A stretch of DNA of 6,531 nucleotides, taken from NCBI GenBank assembly GCA_018676385.1, contig JABHEX010000120.1:1-6531 (forward strand). Reading direction: 5' to 3'. Source of the DNA: Akkermansiaceae bacterium. Its GTDB lineage: Bacteria; Verrucomicrobiota; Verrucomicrobiia; Verrucomicrobiales; Akkermansiaceae. Every line of letters starts with the position of its first letter. Positions within the stretch are counted from its first letter, which is position 1. The notes below the pieces were generated by a model, which was not told where the DNA came from, did not search any database, and saw only the letters and a list, made by a program, of their open reading frames with translations. The position numbers and the translations under genes are program-made. Positions 1 through 6,092 of the stretch are shown piece by piece.

Positions 1-2
1 CT

Positions 3-566
3 TCCATGAGTGTGGATCCGGTTGCTGTGATGAAAGGTGCCCCCGACCCCGAGATCGCCCAGGCATTTGTTGAATTTCTGCTTACTAAAAAAGGCCAACT
101 GCTCTGGAATGCCAAACCAGGAACGCCGCACGGAACGCAATACCGTGCCCTGCGTCGCATGCCTGTCAGGAAAGATGTCTATACTGAGGAAAACATGAAA
201 CATTTTGCTGATCCCTCCAACCCTTACGATGAGGTTGGTGGTTTTGTTTACGAGAGTGAGCTCACGGGCAAAGGTTTTAAATCGATTCAGTTTATCATTC
301 GAGTGATGTGTCTTGATTCGCATCAAGAACTTAAGTCAGCATGGGAAAAATTGGCGGCAGCCAACATGCCGCCTGATGCGATGAATATTTTTTTCGATAC
401 TGCCTTGGTTTCTTATCAAAATGCCATGGGTGATATTCGTCGTCAACTAAGTGAGGGATCAAAAGTGCAAAGCGCGAACCTCGCTGTGAAGTTAGGAAAA
501 TACTTCAGAAGAAACTACAAACTCGCCGGCAAGCTGGCGGAGGAAGGAGGGCAGGCCGATGAATAA
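3..566 (+). CDS. ABC transporter extracellular solute-binding protein, C-terminal part (Fe3+/FbpA-like), 5' end outside window
   Basis: This is the last ~187 residues of a periplasmic binding protein that would deliver its ligand to the permease encoded next. The frame is open to the left edge, so the ATG at position 6 is internal and the true start lies upstream. The first visible residues, DPVAVMKGAPDPEIAQAFVEF followed by a KKGQLLWN stretch, match the signature of family-1 / Fe(III)-type binding proteins, in which a 'P...A..F..FLLS..GQ..W' helix precedes the C-terminal lobe. A PVRKDVYT segment follows, again usual for this family. The C-terminus is a charged helical tail. The stop overlaps the permease start by 8 nt, so the two are translationally coupled in one operon. 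Ferric iron is the commonest ligand of this group, but other ligands (for example phosphonates, thiamine or other small anions) cannot be excluded because the ligand-binding N-terminal lobe is not visible. Confidence 0.87.
   Translation, partial: SMSVDPVAVMKGAPDPEIAQAFVEFLLTKKGQLLWNAKPGTPHGTQYRALRRMPVRKDVYTEENMKHFADPSNPYDEVGGFVYESELTGKGFKSIQFIIRVMCLDSHQELKSAWEKLAAANMPPDAMNIFFDTALVSYQNAMGDIRRQLSEGSKVQSANLAVKLGKYFRRNYKLAGKLAEEGGQADE
545..550 (+). promoter_or_regulatory. Ribosome binding site of the ABC permease gene
   Basis: AGGAGG is a perfect Shine-Dalgarno core, 8 nt upstream of the ATG at 559 and inside the end of the binding-protein gene. It fixes the permease start and supports translation coupled to the upstream gene. 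It is the only strong Shine-Dalgarno sequence in the window. Confidence 0.85.
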
Positions 567-2256
567 GCCAGCAGCTTACTCAATCACAACCGTCGTTGTC
601 ATCATCTTTGGTGTGTTTTTTCTTTATCCCGTGGGGATGACGCTGGCAGTTGCTTTTGAGGGTGAAAATGGTGGTTTTACGATGGATTATGTCATCGGTG
701 TGTTCAGTAATCCCGTTTATGTGGAGGGTCTCTGGAATGCCTTGATGATGGGAGTATTCAGTACGCTTGTGTCGCTTTTGATTGCTTTTCCCCTTGCGCT
801 TGCATCGCACCGTTGGGTGTTTCCCGGCAAAAAATGGCTGAGTATACTTATCCTTGCGCCGCTTGTTTTGCCGCCTTTTGTGGGGGCTGTTGGTGTTAAG
901 CAAATTCTCGGTGTTACCGGATCACTGAACTCGTTACTTATTGATATCGGATTGATGAGCCCGAACTACCCGATGGATTGGTTAGGTGAGGGGAGGTTTT
1001 GGGGTGTGGTCATCATGAACGCACTGCACCTCTACCCGATCCTTTACATGAATATAGCGGCGACGCTTACGCACCTTGATCCGGCGATGGAGCAGGCAGC
1101 GCAGAATCTTGGTTGCTCACCCCTGCGGCGGTTGCGCAAAATAACGCTGCCGCTATGTATGCCAGGTATATTTGCAGGTGCTGCGATTGTTTTCATCTGG
1201 TCATTTACCGAGCTGGGAGTTCCTCTGGTATTTGACTACACCCGCGTTGCTTCGGTGCAGGTTTTCGATGGTATCAAGGACCTGAACGCAAACCCTATGC
1301 CTTATGCCCTCGTTGGTGTTATGCTGGTAATTTCTGCTACCGTCTTTGCTATATCAAAGGTTCTTTTAGGCAGGTCAGGGCTTGGAAGTGCTCCCCGACC
1401 AAAAACGCATGACGGCGAGGTGAGGCTCAATGGTATGAAAGGCTGGGCCATGTCTGCCGCATTCCTTGCCGTCTTTTTTATTGCCTGTGTGCCACACCTA
1501 GGTGTGTTGCTGCTCTCTGTAACTGGCGACTGGTATGGCACGATTTTACCGGAGTCGATGACGACGGCACACTACAGTGAGGCACTTGGTCATCCGCTCG
1601 TGGTTCCTTCCATCAAAAATAGCCTTATCTATGCGTCCTGCTCTACGATGTTAGATATAGTCCTTGGCACAGCCATTGCGTGGGTAGTCGTGCGGAGCAC
1701 GATCCGGGGGAGGGTTGTTTTGGATGCTGTAATGATGTTGCCTTTGGCGGTTCCTGGTCTGGTCCTCGCGTTCGGATATATCGCTGTGACTCAAAAAGGA
1801 GAAATGCTTCACTGGATGGTGGGAGATCCTGCAAATCCATTATTACTTCTTGTTGCCGCCTACGCGGTGCGGCGCTTGCCCTATGTGGTGCGTGCTGCCG
1901 TGGCAGGTCTTCAGCAAAGTAATATTGCTCTCGAGGAAGCAGCTCGAACGCTTGGGGCATCACCACTCCGTACATTGAAACGCGTCGGTGTGCCGTTGAT
2001 TGGTGCCAACCTTGTTGCCGGCGGAATTCTTGCGTTCGCTTTTGCGATGTTGGAGGTGTCTGACAGTTTGATCCTCGCCCAGCAGGCGGAACATTATCCG
2101 GTCACCAAAGCTATTTACTCATTGCTTAGCACCCTTGGGAATGGTCACGAGCTTGCATCCGCTCTCGGTGTATGGGCGATGATATTCCTAGGCATATCGA
2201 TCATGGGTGCCTTTGTGATCCTGGGTAAACGAGGCGGCAGCATTTTCAGGATGTAA
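559..2256 (+). CDS. ABC transporter permease, fused two-domain FbpB/iron(III)-type
   Basis: An inner-membrane permease of 565 residues that carries both transmembrane halves of an importer in one chain, as in FbpB/SfuB-type ferric transporters. Roughly twelve hydrophobic segments are visible, six per half: about 8-33, 60-82, 93-115, 147-171, 203-226 and 248-268, then 297-322, 353-378, 387-410, 427-446, 484-510 and 534-556. Each half has the cytoplasmic EAA loop that docks to the ATPase: EQAAQNLGCSPLRRLRKITL from residue 178, and EEAARTLGASPLRTLKRVGV from residue 459. A hydrophilic linker lies near 271-295. The length is normal for a fused permease. The start is set by the AGGAGG site 8 nt upstream. 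The matching ATP-binding subunit is not downstream, where the next gene is on the opposite strand, so it is presumably upstream of the window or supplied from elsewhere. Substrate is inferred from family only. Confidence 0.93.
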   Translation: MNKPAAYSITTVVVIIFGVFFLYPVGMTLAVAFEGENGGFTMDYVIGVFSNPVYVEGLWNALMMGVFSTLVSLLIAFPLALASHRWVFPGKKWLSILILAPLVLPPFVGAVGVKQILGVTGSLNSLLIDIGLMSPNYPMDWLGEGRFWGVVIMNALHLYPILYMNIAATLTHLDPAMEQAAQNLGCSPLRRLRKITLPLCMPGIFAGAAIVFIWSFTELGVPLVFDYTRVASVQVFDGIKDLNANPMPYALVGVMLVISATVFAISKVLLGRSGLGSAPRPKTHDGEVRLNGMKGWAMSAAFLAVFFIACVPHLGVLLLSVTGDWYGTILPESMTTAHYSEALGHPLVVPSIKNSLIYASCSTMLDIVLGTAIAWVVVRSTIRGRVVLDAVMMLPLAVPGLVLAFGYIAVTQKGEMLHWMVGDPANPLLLLVAAYAVRRLPYVVRAAVAGLQQSNIALEEAARTLGASPLRTLKRVGVPLIGANLVAGGILAFAFAMLEVSDSLILAQQAEHYPVTKAIYSLLSTLGNGHELASALGVWAMIFLGISIMGAFVILGKRGGSIFRM

Positions 2257-2262
2257 AAGCCA

Positions 2263-2823
2263 CTATTCAGGGATCGGCTTGTTCGGCAGGATCAGTGAGA
2301 ACAAGTCTGTCTCCACCACCTGACGATTACCAAGGAATTCAACAAGGATTTTTACTCGCTCAGCAGCTGGGAGAATCTCTACCACCTTACCGTGAAAACC
2401 TTCCAGTGCTCCATGAGCGACTTCTACCTCGTCACCTTCTTTGACCGTTGGTTGTAGAGTGATCATGTCGTCGTCACCTTCGCCTTGTTTTTCTATCTCT
2501 TGTATTAGTTCTGCGACAAATGTGGTGGGTATTTCTGGAATGTAGTCACCAAATTTGAGTAGCTTCATCACACCGTGGCTGTGCACGACATCACGCTCAC
2601 ATTCAAGGCGCGAAAAAAAAGCGAAAATATAACCGGGAAACATCGCCTCAACCCACCAAATTTTACCACGGCGGGTGGCTTTACGGTATCGTAGACGCGG
2701 GCAAAACGACTGTACACCATCAAGCTGGGCGAGAGACCTTGCGGCTACATGTTCACGTTTGGTTTTTGTGCGTACGCAGTACCATGCGGCTTCATCGCTT
2801 GGTATTGTTGGGTCATCGATCAT
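2263..2823 (-). CDS. Specialised NusG-family transcription antitermination protein (RfaH/UpxY-like)
   Basis: A 186-residue NusG paralog expected to bind RNA polymerase and modify elongation or termination on particular operons. The NGN domain spans about residues 12-110: it opens with AWYCVRTKTKREHVAA, the RfaH/UpxY type of 'WY.v.tk...E..a' start, and contains MFPGYIFAFF at 61-70, the conserved 'FPgYlFv' core. The KOW domain follows at about 127-160 (VKEGDEVEVAHGALEGFHGK) and ends in a beta-rich tail with FLGNRQVVET. Housekeeping NusG genes usually sit beside secE and ribosomal protein genes. None is present here, and the gene follows a wHTH regulator by 3 nt (TGA, TTC, ATG), so it looks like a dedicated, co-regulated paralog. 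GGTGA, 7 nt before the ATG, is a modest ribosome binding site inside the end of the upstream gene. The target operon is not identifiable from this window; paralogs of this kind usually act on long polysaccharide or secondary-metabolite operons. Confidence 0.88.
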   Translation of the reverse strand: MIDDPTIPSDEAAWYCVRTKTKREHVAARSLAQLDGVQSFCPRLRYRKATRRGKIWWVEAMFPGYIFAFFSRLECERDVVHSHGVMKLLKFGDYIPEIPTTFVAELIQEIEKQGEGDDDMITLQPTVKEGDEVEVAHGALEGFHGKVVEILPAAERVKILVEFLGNRQVVETDLFSLILPNKPIPE

Positions 2824-2826
2824 GAA

Positions 2827-3330
2827 TCATTCACCAAGAAATTTCTGTAATAGCGGAAGCACCAAGTTGGCTTTACCTGACCAGCGGCCGAGGCGTTTGA
2901 TACGTTCTTCGTAAAAGGCCTTCAACTCTGGGTCATCTACTTTGTCGAGCTCGCGCTCTAGCCTTGCGAGTTTATCTTGCCCGCTTTTTAGGTGTGGGCG
3001 AATCTCCTCACGGATAAACCCACCAACCAGTTTTTTTAGCTCTACGTCGGCTTCGAAGTAAGTTTTCCGGTCGTCCCGATAATCAACTTGTCTGACCGCA
3101 CCGAGCGTCCGCAGCATTTTAAGCCCTTGGCTTGCGGATCCTTTGCTGATGCCCAGTCGATTGATCAGATCTTGCATGGTCATTGGCTTTGGAGAGGCAT
3201 AGAGCACTCCATAAATCTCACCGAGCGACTTTGGAAGACCAATCATACGAACGCCATCCTGAAAAAAAGAGAGGATACGATCGTCGATCACCTCAGCTTC
3301 GGTTGATGGTTTATCGTCTGCATTCATCAT
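2827..3330 (-). CDS. GbsR/MarR-type winged-helix transcriptional regulator
   Basis: A 167-residue DNA-binding regulator. The winged helix covers about residues 32-96: LPKSLGEIYGVLYASPKPMT leads into DLINRLGISKGSASQGLKML, in which ISKGSASQ is the start of the recognition helix, and the wing follows as VRQVDYRDDRKTYFEAD. The 'P.s.g.iyG.Ly.s..pmt' opening is typical of the GbsR subgroup of MarR proteins. The C-terminal half (about 97-167) is charged and helical, consistent with a dimerisation region. Two ATGs in tandem (3330 and 3327) could each start translation, and neither has a Shine-Dalgarno sequence. The gene is immediately followed by the NusG paralog, so the two are almost certainly co-transcribed. 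A perfect inverted repeat 28-45 nt upstream is a candidate autoregulatory operator. The GbsR name denotes the fold only: no choline or betaine genes are visible, and the inducer is unknown. Confidence 0.87.
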   Translation of the reverse strand: MMNADDKPSTEAEVIDDRILSFFQDGVRMIGLPKSLGEIYGVLYASPKPMTMQDLINRLGISKGSASQGLKMLRTLGAVRQVDYRDDRKTYFEADVELKKLVGGFIREEIRPHLKSGQDKLARLERELDKVDDPELKAFYEERIKRLGRWSGKANLVLPLLQKFLGE

Positions 3331-3335
3331 GGATT

Positions 3336-3363
3336 AGAATACAGCAAAAACCTTAAGGTTCAA
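3336..3363 (-). promoter_or_regulatory. Candidate promoter of the regulator-nusG operon, possibly leaderless
   Basis: Read on the minus strand, TTGAAC (plus positions 3358-3363, four of six matches to the -35 consensus) and TATTCT (3336-3341, four of six to the -10 consensus) are separated by 16 nt. The -10 box ends only 5 nt before the regulator ATG at 3330. If used, transcription would start at or next to the first ATG, which fits the absence of a Shine-Dalgarno sequence. This is a consensus match by eye only. Confidence 0.35.
3349..3360. repeat. 12-bp perfect palindrome AACCTTAAGGTT
   Basis: A second, gapless perfect palindrome overlaps the 18-bp inverted repeat by 3 bp and falls in the spacer of the proposed promoter. 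It may be a second protein-binding half of the same control region, or chance in AT-rich DNA. Confidence 0.35.
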
Positions 3364-3375
3364 TTATTATTGAAC
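3358..3375. promoter_or_regulatory. Perfect inverted repeat, candidate operator for the GbsR/MarR regulator
   Basis: GTTCAAT-TATT-ATTGAAC is a perfect palindrome with 7-bp arms and a 4-bp spacer. Its size and symmetry suit a dimeric MarR-type repressor. It lies 28-45 nt upstream of the regulator gene, and one arm contains the proposed -35 box, so binding there would block polymerase (negative autoregulation). The assignment to this regulator rests on position and symmetry, not on a known consensus. Confidence 0.5.
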
Positions 3376-3416
3376 ACAGCCTATCAATAGATGATGTGTG
3401 TAATATTTGAGACGCT

Positions 3417-3611
3417 TCAACGCAGCTGCACCATGGGAGCGTCTTTCTGTTTACTGTCGGTGGCAGTGGACAAATTGATGTCACTCTCATTTTTTGGCTT
3501 ATGCGCAGCTGGCGTGGGCTTTTTGACCTCGTATTTTGTAGTGTAGGAGGCAGCCAACCAGAGAGTAAGGATCATTGAGCTGATAAAAATGAATGCGCGA
3601 ACTGAAATCAT
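3417..3611 (-). CDS. Small hypothetical membrane-anchored protein (64 aa)
   Basis: I do not recognise a family. The 64-residue product has a single N-terminal hydrophobic segment (about residues 6-24, FIFISSMILTLWLAASYTT) preceded by one arginine, then a hydrophilic tail rich in lysine, proline, serine and threonine. This suggests a protein anchored by its N-terminus with the tail outside the cytoplasm, or a small exported peptide. Codon use is mixed and ordinary, without the rare-codon bias of a chance frame, but there is no clear Shine-Dalgarno sequence before the ATG. It lies in the same orientation as the regulator/nusG pair, with 86 bp between, and downstream of the GHL10 gene by 133 bp, so it may be its own unit. 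It could also be a non-coding chance frame. Confidence 0.45.
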   Translation of the reverse strand: MISVRAFIFISSMILTLWLAASYTTKYEVKKPTPAAHKPKNESDINLSTATDSKQKDAPMVQLR

Positions 3612-3697
3612 GGCAGTAGATTAATGAAGTAAAGTTCGGATTTCTTAACATGAATGACATTTGTTAGCAAAGCCAAAATAATTTCAAGGAAACCGGC

Positions 3698-3715
3698 TCA
3701 TCAGGTAATCATCAG
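3698..3715. repeat. Two TCATCAG direct repeats with an 11-bp period
   Basis: TCATCAG occurs at 3698-3704 and 3709-3715, separated by GTAA. The period is one helical turn, as in tandem activator sites. They lie 87-104 nt upstream of the small 64-aa gene and downstream of the GHL10 stop. The rest of 3612-3744 holds nothing I can name, and no terminator is evident there. Confidence 0.25.
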
Positions 3716-3744
3716 AGATATGGAGTTGATGCATACTATTTTGA

Positions 3745-5190
3745 TTATCTTGAAACTACACTTGGCGTGCTAGTGGTACCATATCGGTCTACTGAGCTCA
3801 CAGCGATGGCTTCTGGGGAGCCGCTTAATGTGACCGAGGTGTTTGCTGCTGTGAGAATATGGGTGGTAAACCAGTTTTTACCGTATCGCGCTTGAACCGC
3901 ATATTTTGCGGCACCCCGAACGGATGACCATTTAACTGAAACATTACTACGCTTGCCCTTGGCGCTTAATCGGGGTGCGGTTGGTTTGGTGGAGCTGATC
4001 CATGGCATGGGCGGTATGAGAGCGGCCGTGGTGTAGGACTTCTTGGCTAGCTCACCTGTGATACCTCCGCGGTTTTGCCGCAATGACTTCATGCTCCAGT
4101 GGACATGGCCAGCGTAATTACGGCCAATACTTCGCGAGAGCTGTACCTGATTGATGATTTCGCTCGCAGGCCGACCAGGATCCTCGGTACTCTTGATCCG
4201 CGCGGTGGCGATTCCTGGCCAGACAGGTCGGCGTCCTTGACTGCGCCACCAGCTGAGTAGGCGGCTATAGCCTTGGGGGCCGCTGATGCGCCAATAGAGT
4301 TGGGGTGATAAGTAGTCGCACCAGCCTTTTTGTAGCCATTTCCTGGAGTCTGCGGCAAGATGCTCATAGGCGTTAATACTTGCAGTGGTGCCATTGGGAA
4401 CGCCCGGTTTCCAGATGCCAAACGGGCTTATCCCCACACGAACCCATGGTTTGGATTTTTTTACCGACGCATACATATTGCTCACAAAGCTATTCACGTA
4501 GCTGCGGCGTTGCGATGGGCTTTTACCATCGGGGAAAATCTGTTTTGGCATGCCGTTGCTACCAACATCGGGATAAGGGTAAAAATAGTCGTCGATGTGG
4601 ATACCATCGATGTCATAACGGCGGGTAACATCCAAAATTACAGACAGGGCGCGTTGTTGGGTGGTGTTGTGCGAGGGATCCATCCATTTGTATGTTTTGA
4701 ATCGGCGGATTAAGCTCGGGTGGGTTCGTGTAATATGATTGCTGGACATTTGCATCGTTTCACTGGGAGATGCTCGATATGGATTGAACCAAGCGTGGAC
4801 TTCAATGCCTCTCGCGTGAGCATGTGAAATACAGTAGGCAAGGGGATCATATCCGGGGGATCGTCCCATTGTTCCCGTCAGCCATGGGCTCCACGGCTCA
4901 ATCCGAGAACGGTAGAGCGCATCTGCATTTGGACGTACTTGAAAAATGATAGCATTCATTTTTAGTCGCACCATTTGGTCGAGAATCGCGCGCATTTCGC
5001 TCTGCTGGGCGCTTGCTGAGAGACCTTTACGGCTTGGCCAATCGATGTTGTAAACGCTTGCTACCCATGCTGCACGGAACTCACGGGTTACCACTGGCGG
5101 ATTTTCTTGGCTTGGTGAGTAATTTTTAGCTATCGTGGTAGAACTGAGGATTCCCAATACATAAACGATGTTTAGAGTACGGTGTAGCAT
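3745..5190 (-). CDS. Exported GHL10 (DUF187) family glycoside-hydrolase-like protein with C-terminal FnIII-like domain
   Basis: A secreted or periplasmic TIM-barrel hydrolase-like protein of 481 residues from the chosen ATG. The open frame continues to an ATG at 5277 (510 residues) with another ATG at 5208. I chose 5190 because translation there begins with a classical signal peptide (MLHRTLNIVYVLGILSSTTIA, cut before KN). In 510-residue numbering, the GHL10 core runs about 65-400: REFRAAWVASVYNIDWPS at 65-82, IIFQVRPNADALY at 110-122, HAWFNPYR at 161-168, YDIDGIHIDDYFYPYPD at 221-237 with the conserved acidic pair D229-D230, VGISPFGIWKPG at 281-292, and YLSPQLYW at 322-329. A fibronectin-III-like domain follows (about 432-510). 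Characterised relatives include E. coli DigH (YddW), which cleaves peptidoglycan glycan strands lacking peptide stems, so glycan or peptidoglycan cleavage is a reasonable but untested role. Divergent from the esterase gene. Confidence 0.88.
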   Translation of the reverse strand: MLHRTLNIVYVLGILSSTTIAKNYSPSQENPPVVTREFRAAWVASVYNIDWPSRKGLSASAQQSEMRAILDQMVRLKMNAIIFQVRPNADALYRSRIEPWSPWLTGTMGRSPGYDPLAYCISHAHARGIEVHAWFNPYRASPSETMQMSSNHITRTHPSLIRRFKTYKWMDPSHNTTQQRALSVILDVTRRYDIDGIHIDDYFYPYPDVGSNGMPKQIFPDGKSPSQRRSYVNSFVSNMYASVKKSKPWVRVGISPFGIWKPGVPNGTTASINAYEHLAADSRKWLQKGWCDYLSPQLYWRISGPQGYSRLLSWWRSQGRRPVWPGIATARIKSTEDPGRPASEIINQVQLSRSIGRNYAGHVHWSMKSLRQNRGGITGELAKKSYTTAALIPPMPWISSTKPTAPRLSAKGKRSNVSVKWSSVRGAAKYAVQARYGKNWFTTHILTAANTSVTLSGSPEAIAVSSVDRYGTTSTPSVVSR

Positions 5191-5239
5191 AGAGCAGCAG
5201 GGAAACATTATCTGCCGTTGAGCATCAAGGTTAATCCTA

Positions 5240-5267
5240 ATAATAGGTGGCTTCCCCGTGATATAAA
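5240..5267 (-). promoter_or_regulatory. Candidate sigma-70 promoter for the GHL10 gene
   Basis: On the minus strand, TTTATA (plus positions 5262-5267, four of six to -35) and TATTAT (5240-5245, five of six to -10) are 16 nt apart. Transcription would begin near 5233, downstream of the ATG at 5277. That would rule out the longest start and leave a leader of about 25 nt to the ATG at 5208 or 43 nt to that at 5190. Found by eye against the consensus. Confidence 0.35.
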
Positions 5268-5324
5268 GCACACGCATGAGCTTTACTCTTTCCTGCTTGT
5301 AAAGTGTTGGGTAATCTAATTTAC

Positions 5325-6086
5325 ATGAAAGGTTCGATGTTATGTGTCACATGTCTTTGGGTGCTCAATTTGTGTTTATCTGCCGCTGATGAAACGGGCC
5401 TTCATCATGGCAAAACTGGTGCAGGAAAAAAGGTGATACCCTACCGATGGATAGAGACAGGAGAGGGGGATAGCCCCGCCCTGATACTATTTCTCCACGG
5501 CATGGGTGAGCGGGGGAAGGATAACCACCGACAGATGAAACATGGTATTCCATCGCTGCTTCGATGGTTAAAAAAAGAAAACAAACACTGCGTTCTGGTA
5601 GTGCCACAATGTCCGGGTGACGCCACATGGGCTAGCACAAAGGGAAGCCATAAAGATGCTGATCGACTGAAATTAAGTAGTAAGCCGTCATATCCGATGG
5701 CACTCGTATTAAGCTTGTTAGATGAAATGTTAAAGAAACACAGGGTGAATAAATCTCAGATTTATATCACCGGGCTGTCGATGGGCGGCTACGGAACATT
5801 TGATGCACTTGCTCGGCGACCTGATTTTTTTGCAGCGGCCATACCCATCTGTGGTGGTGGCGATAAGAAGACGGCAGACAAAATCAAGCACGTGCCCATG
5901 TGGGTATTTCATGGTGATGCTGATAGTGTGGTGCCACCAGCAATGTCACGCGCCATGGTTAAGGCGCTCGAGAATGCCGGAGGCACGCCTAAATATACCG
6001 AATACAAAGGTGTACGCCACAATTCGTGGTCCGCAACTTACGCGAATCCCGAGGTATGGAACTGGTTGTTTGCACAGAACAAGTAA
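5325..6086 (+). CDS. Exported alpha/beta-hydrolase esterase (COG4099-like, CE1-type fold)
   Basis: A 253-residue secreted serine hydrolase. The start at 5325 gives a signal peptide (MKGSMLCVTCLWVLNLCLSAA, cut before DETG); a GTG at 5304 would add seven residues without improving it, and no good Shine-Dalgarno sequence decides between them. The oxyanion region is FLHGMGERGKDN at 56-67, the 'HG.GERG.DN' signature of predicted peptidase/esterase COG4099. The nucleophile is Ser152 in GLSMGGYG (a G-x-S-x-G elbow), the likely acid is Asp200 in HGDADSVVP, and the likely base is His232 in GVRHNSW, so the triad is complete. The length is typical for a single-domain form. It is transcribed away from the GHL10 gene and ends 6 nt before the convergent ThuA-like gene. 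Likely substrates are acyl or feruloyl esters on polysaccharides or small esters; the sequence alone does not separate esterase from peptidase activity. Confidence 0.88.
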   Translation: MKGSMLCVTCLWVLNLCLSAADETGLHHGKTGAGKKVIPYRWIETGEGDSPALILFLHGMGERGKDNHRQMKHGIPSLLRWLKKENKHCVLVVPQCPGDATWASTKGSHKDADRLKLSSKPSYPMALVLSLLDEMLKKHRVNKSQIYITGLSMGGYGTFDALARRPDFFAAAIPICGGGDKKTADKIKHVPMWVFHGDADSVVPPAMSRAMVKALENAGGTPKYTEYKGVRHNSWSATYANPEVWNWLFAQNK

Positions 6087-6092
6087 CCCACC

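Noticed and set aside
2257..2280. Short inverted repeat AAGCC ... GGCTT at the permease/nusG junction, followed on the minus strand by TTTT, as a bidirectional terminator.
   Set aside because: The stem is only 5 bp with a 14-nt loop and the T-run is short; too weak to call a terminator.
2613..2620. Eight-T homopolymer inside the nusG-like gene (and 7-nt runs in the regulator gene at 3031-3037 and 3263-3269) as phase-variation or frameshift sites.
   Set aside because: All frames are intact, a similar T7 run occurs in the binding-protein gene at 388-394, and the runs encode ordinary Phe/Lys residues, so there is no sign of special use.
2827..3330. Assigning the regulator to glycine-betaine/choline control because of its GbsR fold, and linking it to the nearby ABC transporter.
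   Set aside because: The transporter is of the ferric-type FbpA/FbpB class and convergent with the regulator; no choline or betaine gene is present.
3411..3443. Inverted repeat GACGCT ... AGCGTC around the end of the small 64-aa gene, with an inner GCAGCTGC palindrome, as a terminator.
   Set aside because: The 6-bp arms are 21 nt apart, the structure lies mostly inside the coding end, and no T-run follows in the gene's direction.
3710..3731. CATCA ... TGATG hairpin downstream of the GHL10 gene as its terminator.
   Set aside because: Five-bp AT-rich stem with a 12-nt loop and no following T-run.
3682..3755. TTTCAAG and CTTGAAA inverted copies bracketing the end of the GHL10 gene.
   Set aside because: Arms of 7 bp with a 60-nt gap, one arm inside the coding sequence; expected by chance.
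4360..4713. Long open frame on the plus strand opposite the GHL10 gene.
   Set aside because: It is antisense to a strongly conserved domain and shows no family features of its own.
5304..5324. GTG start for the esterase giving seven extra residues.
   Set aside because: The ATG at 5325 begins a normal signal peptide; the GTG has no better ribosome binding site and only lengthens the N-region.
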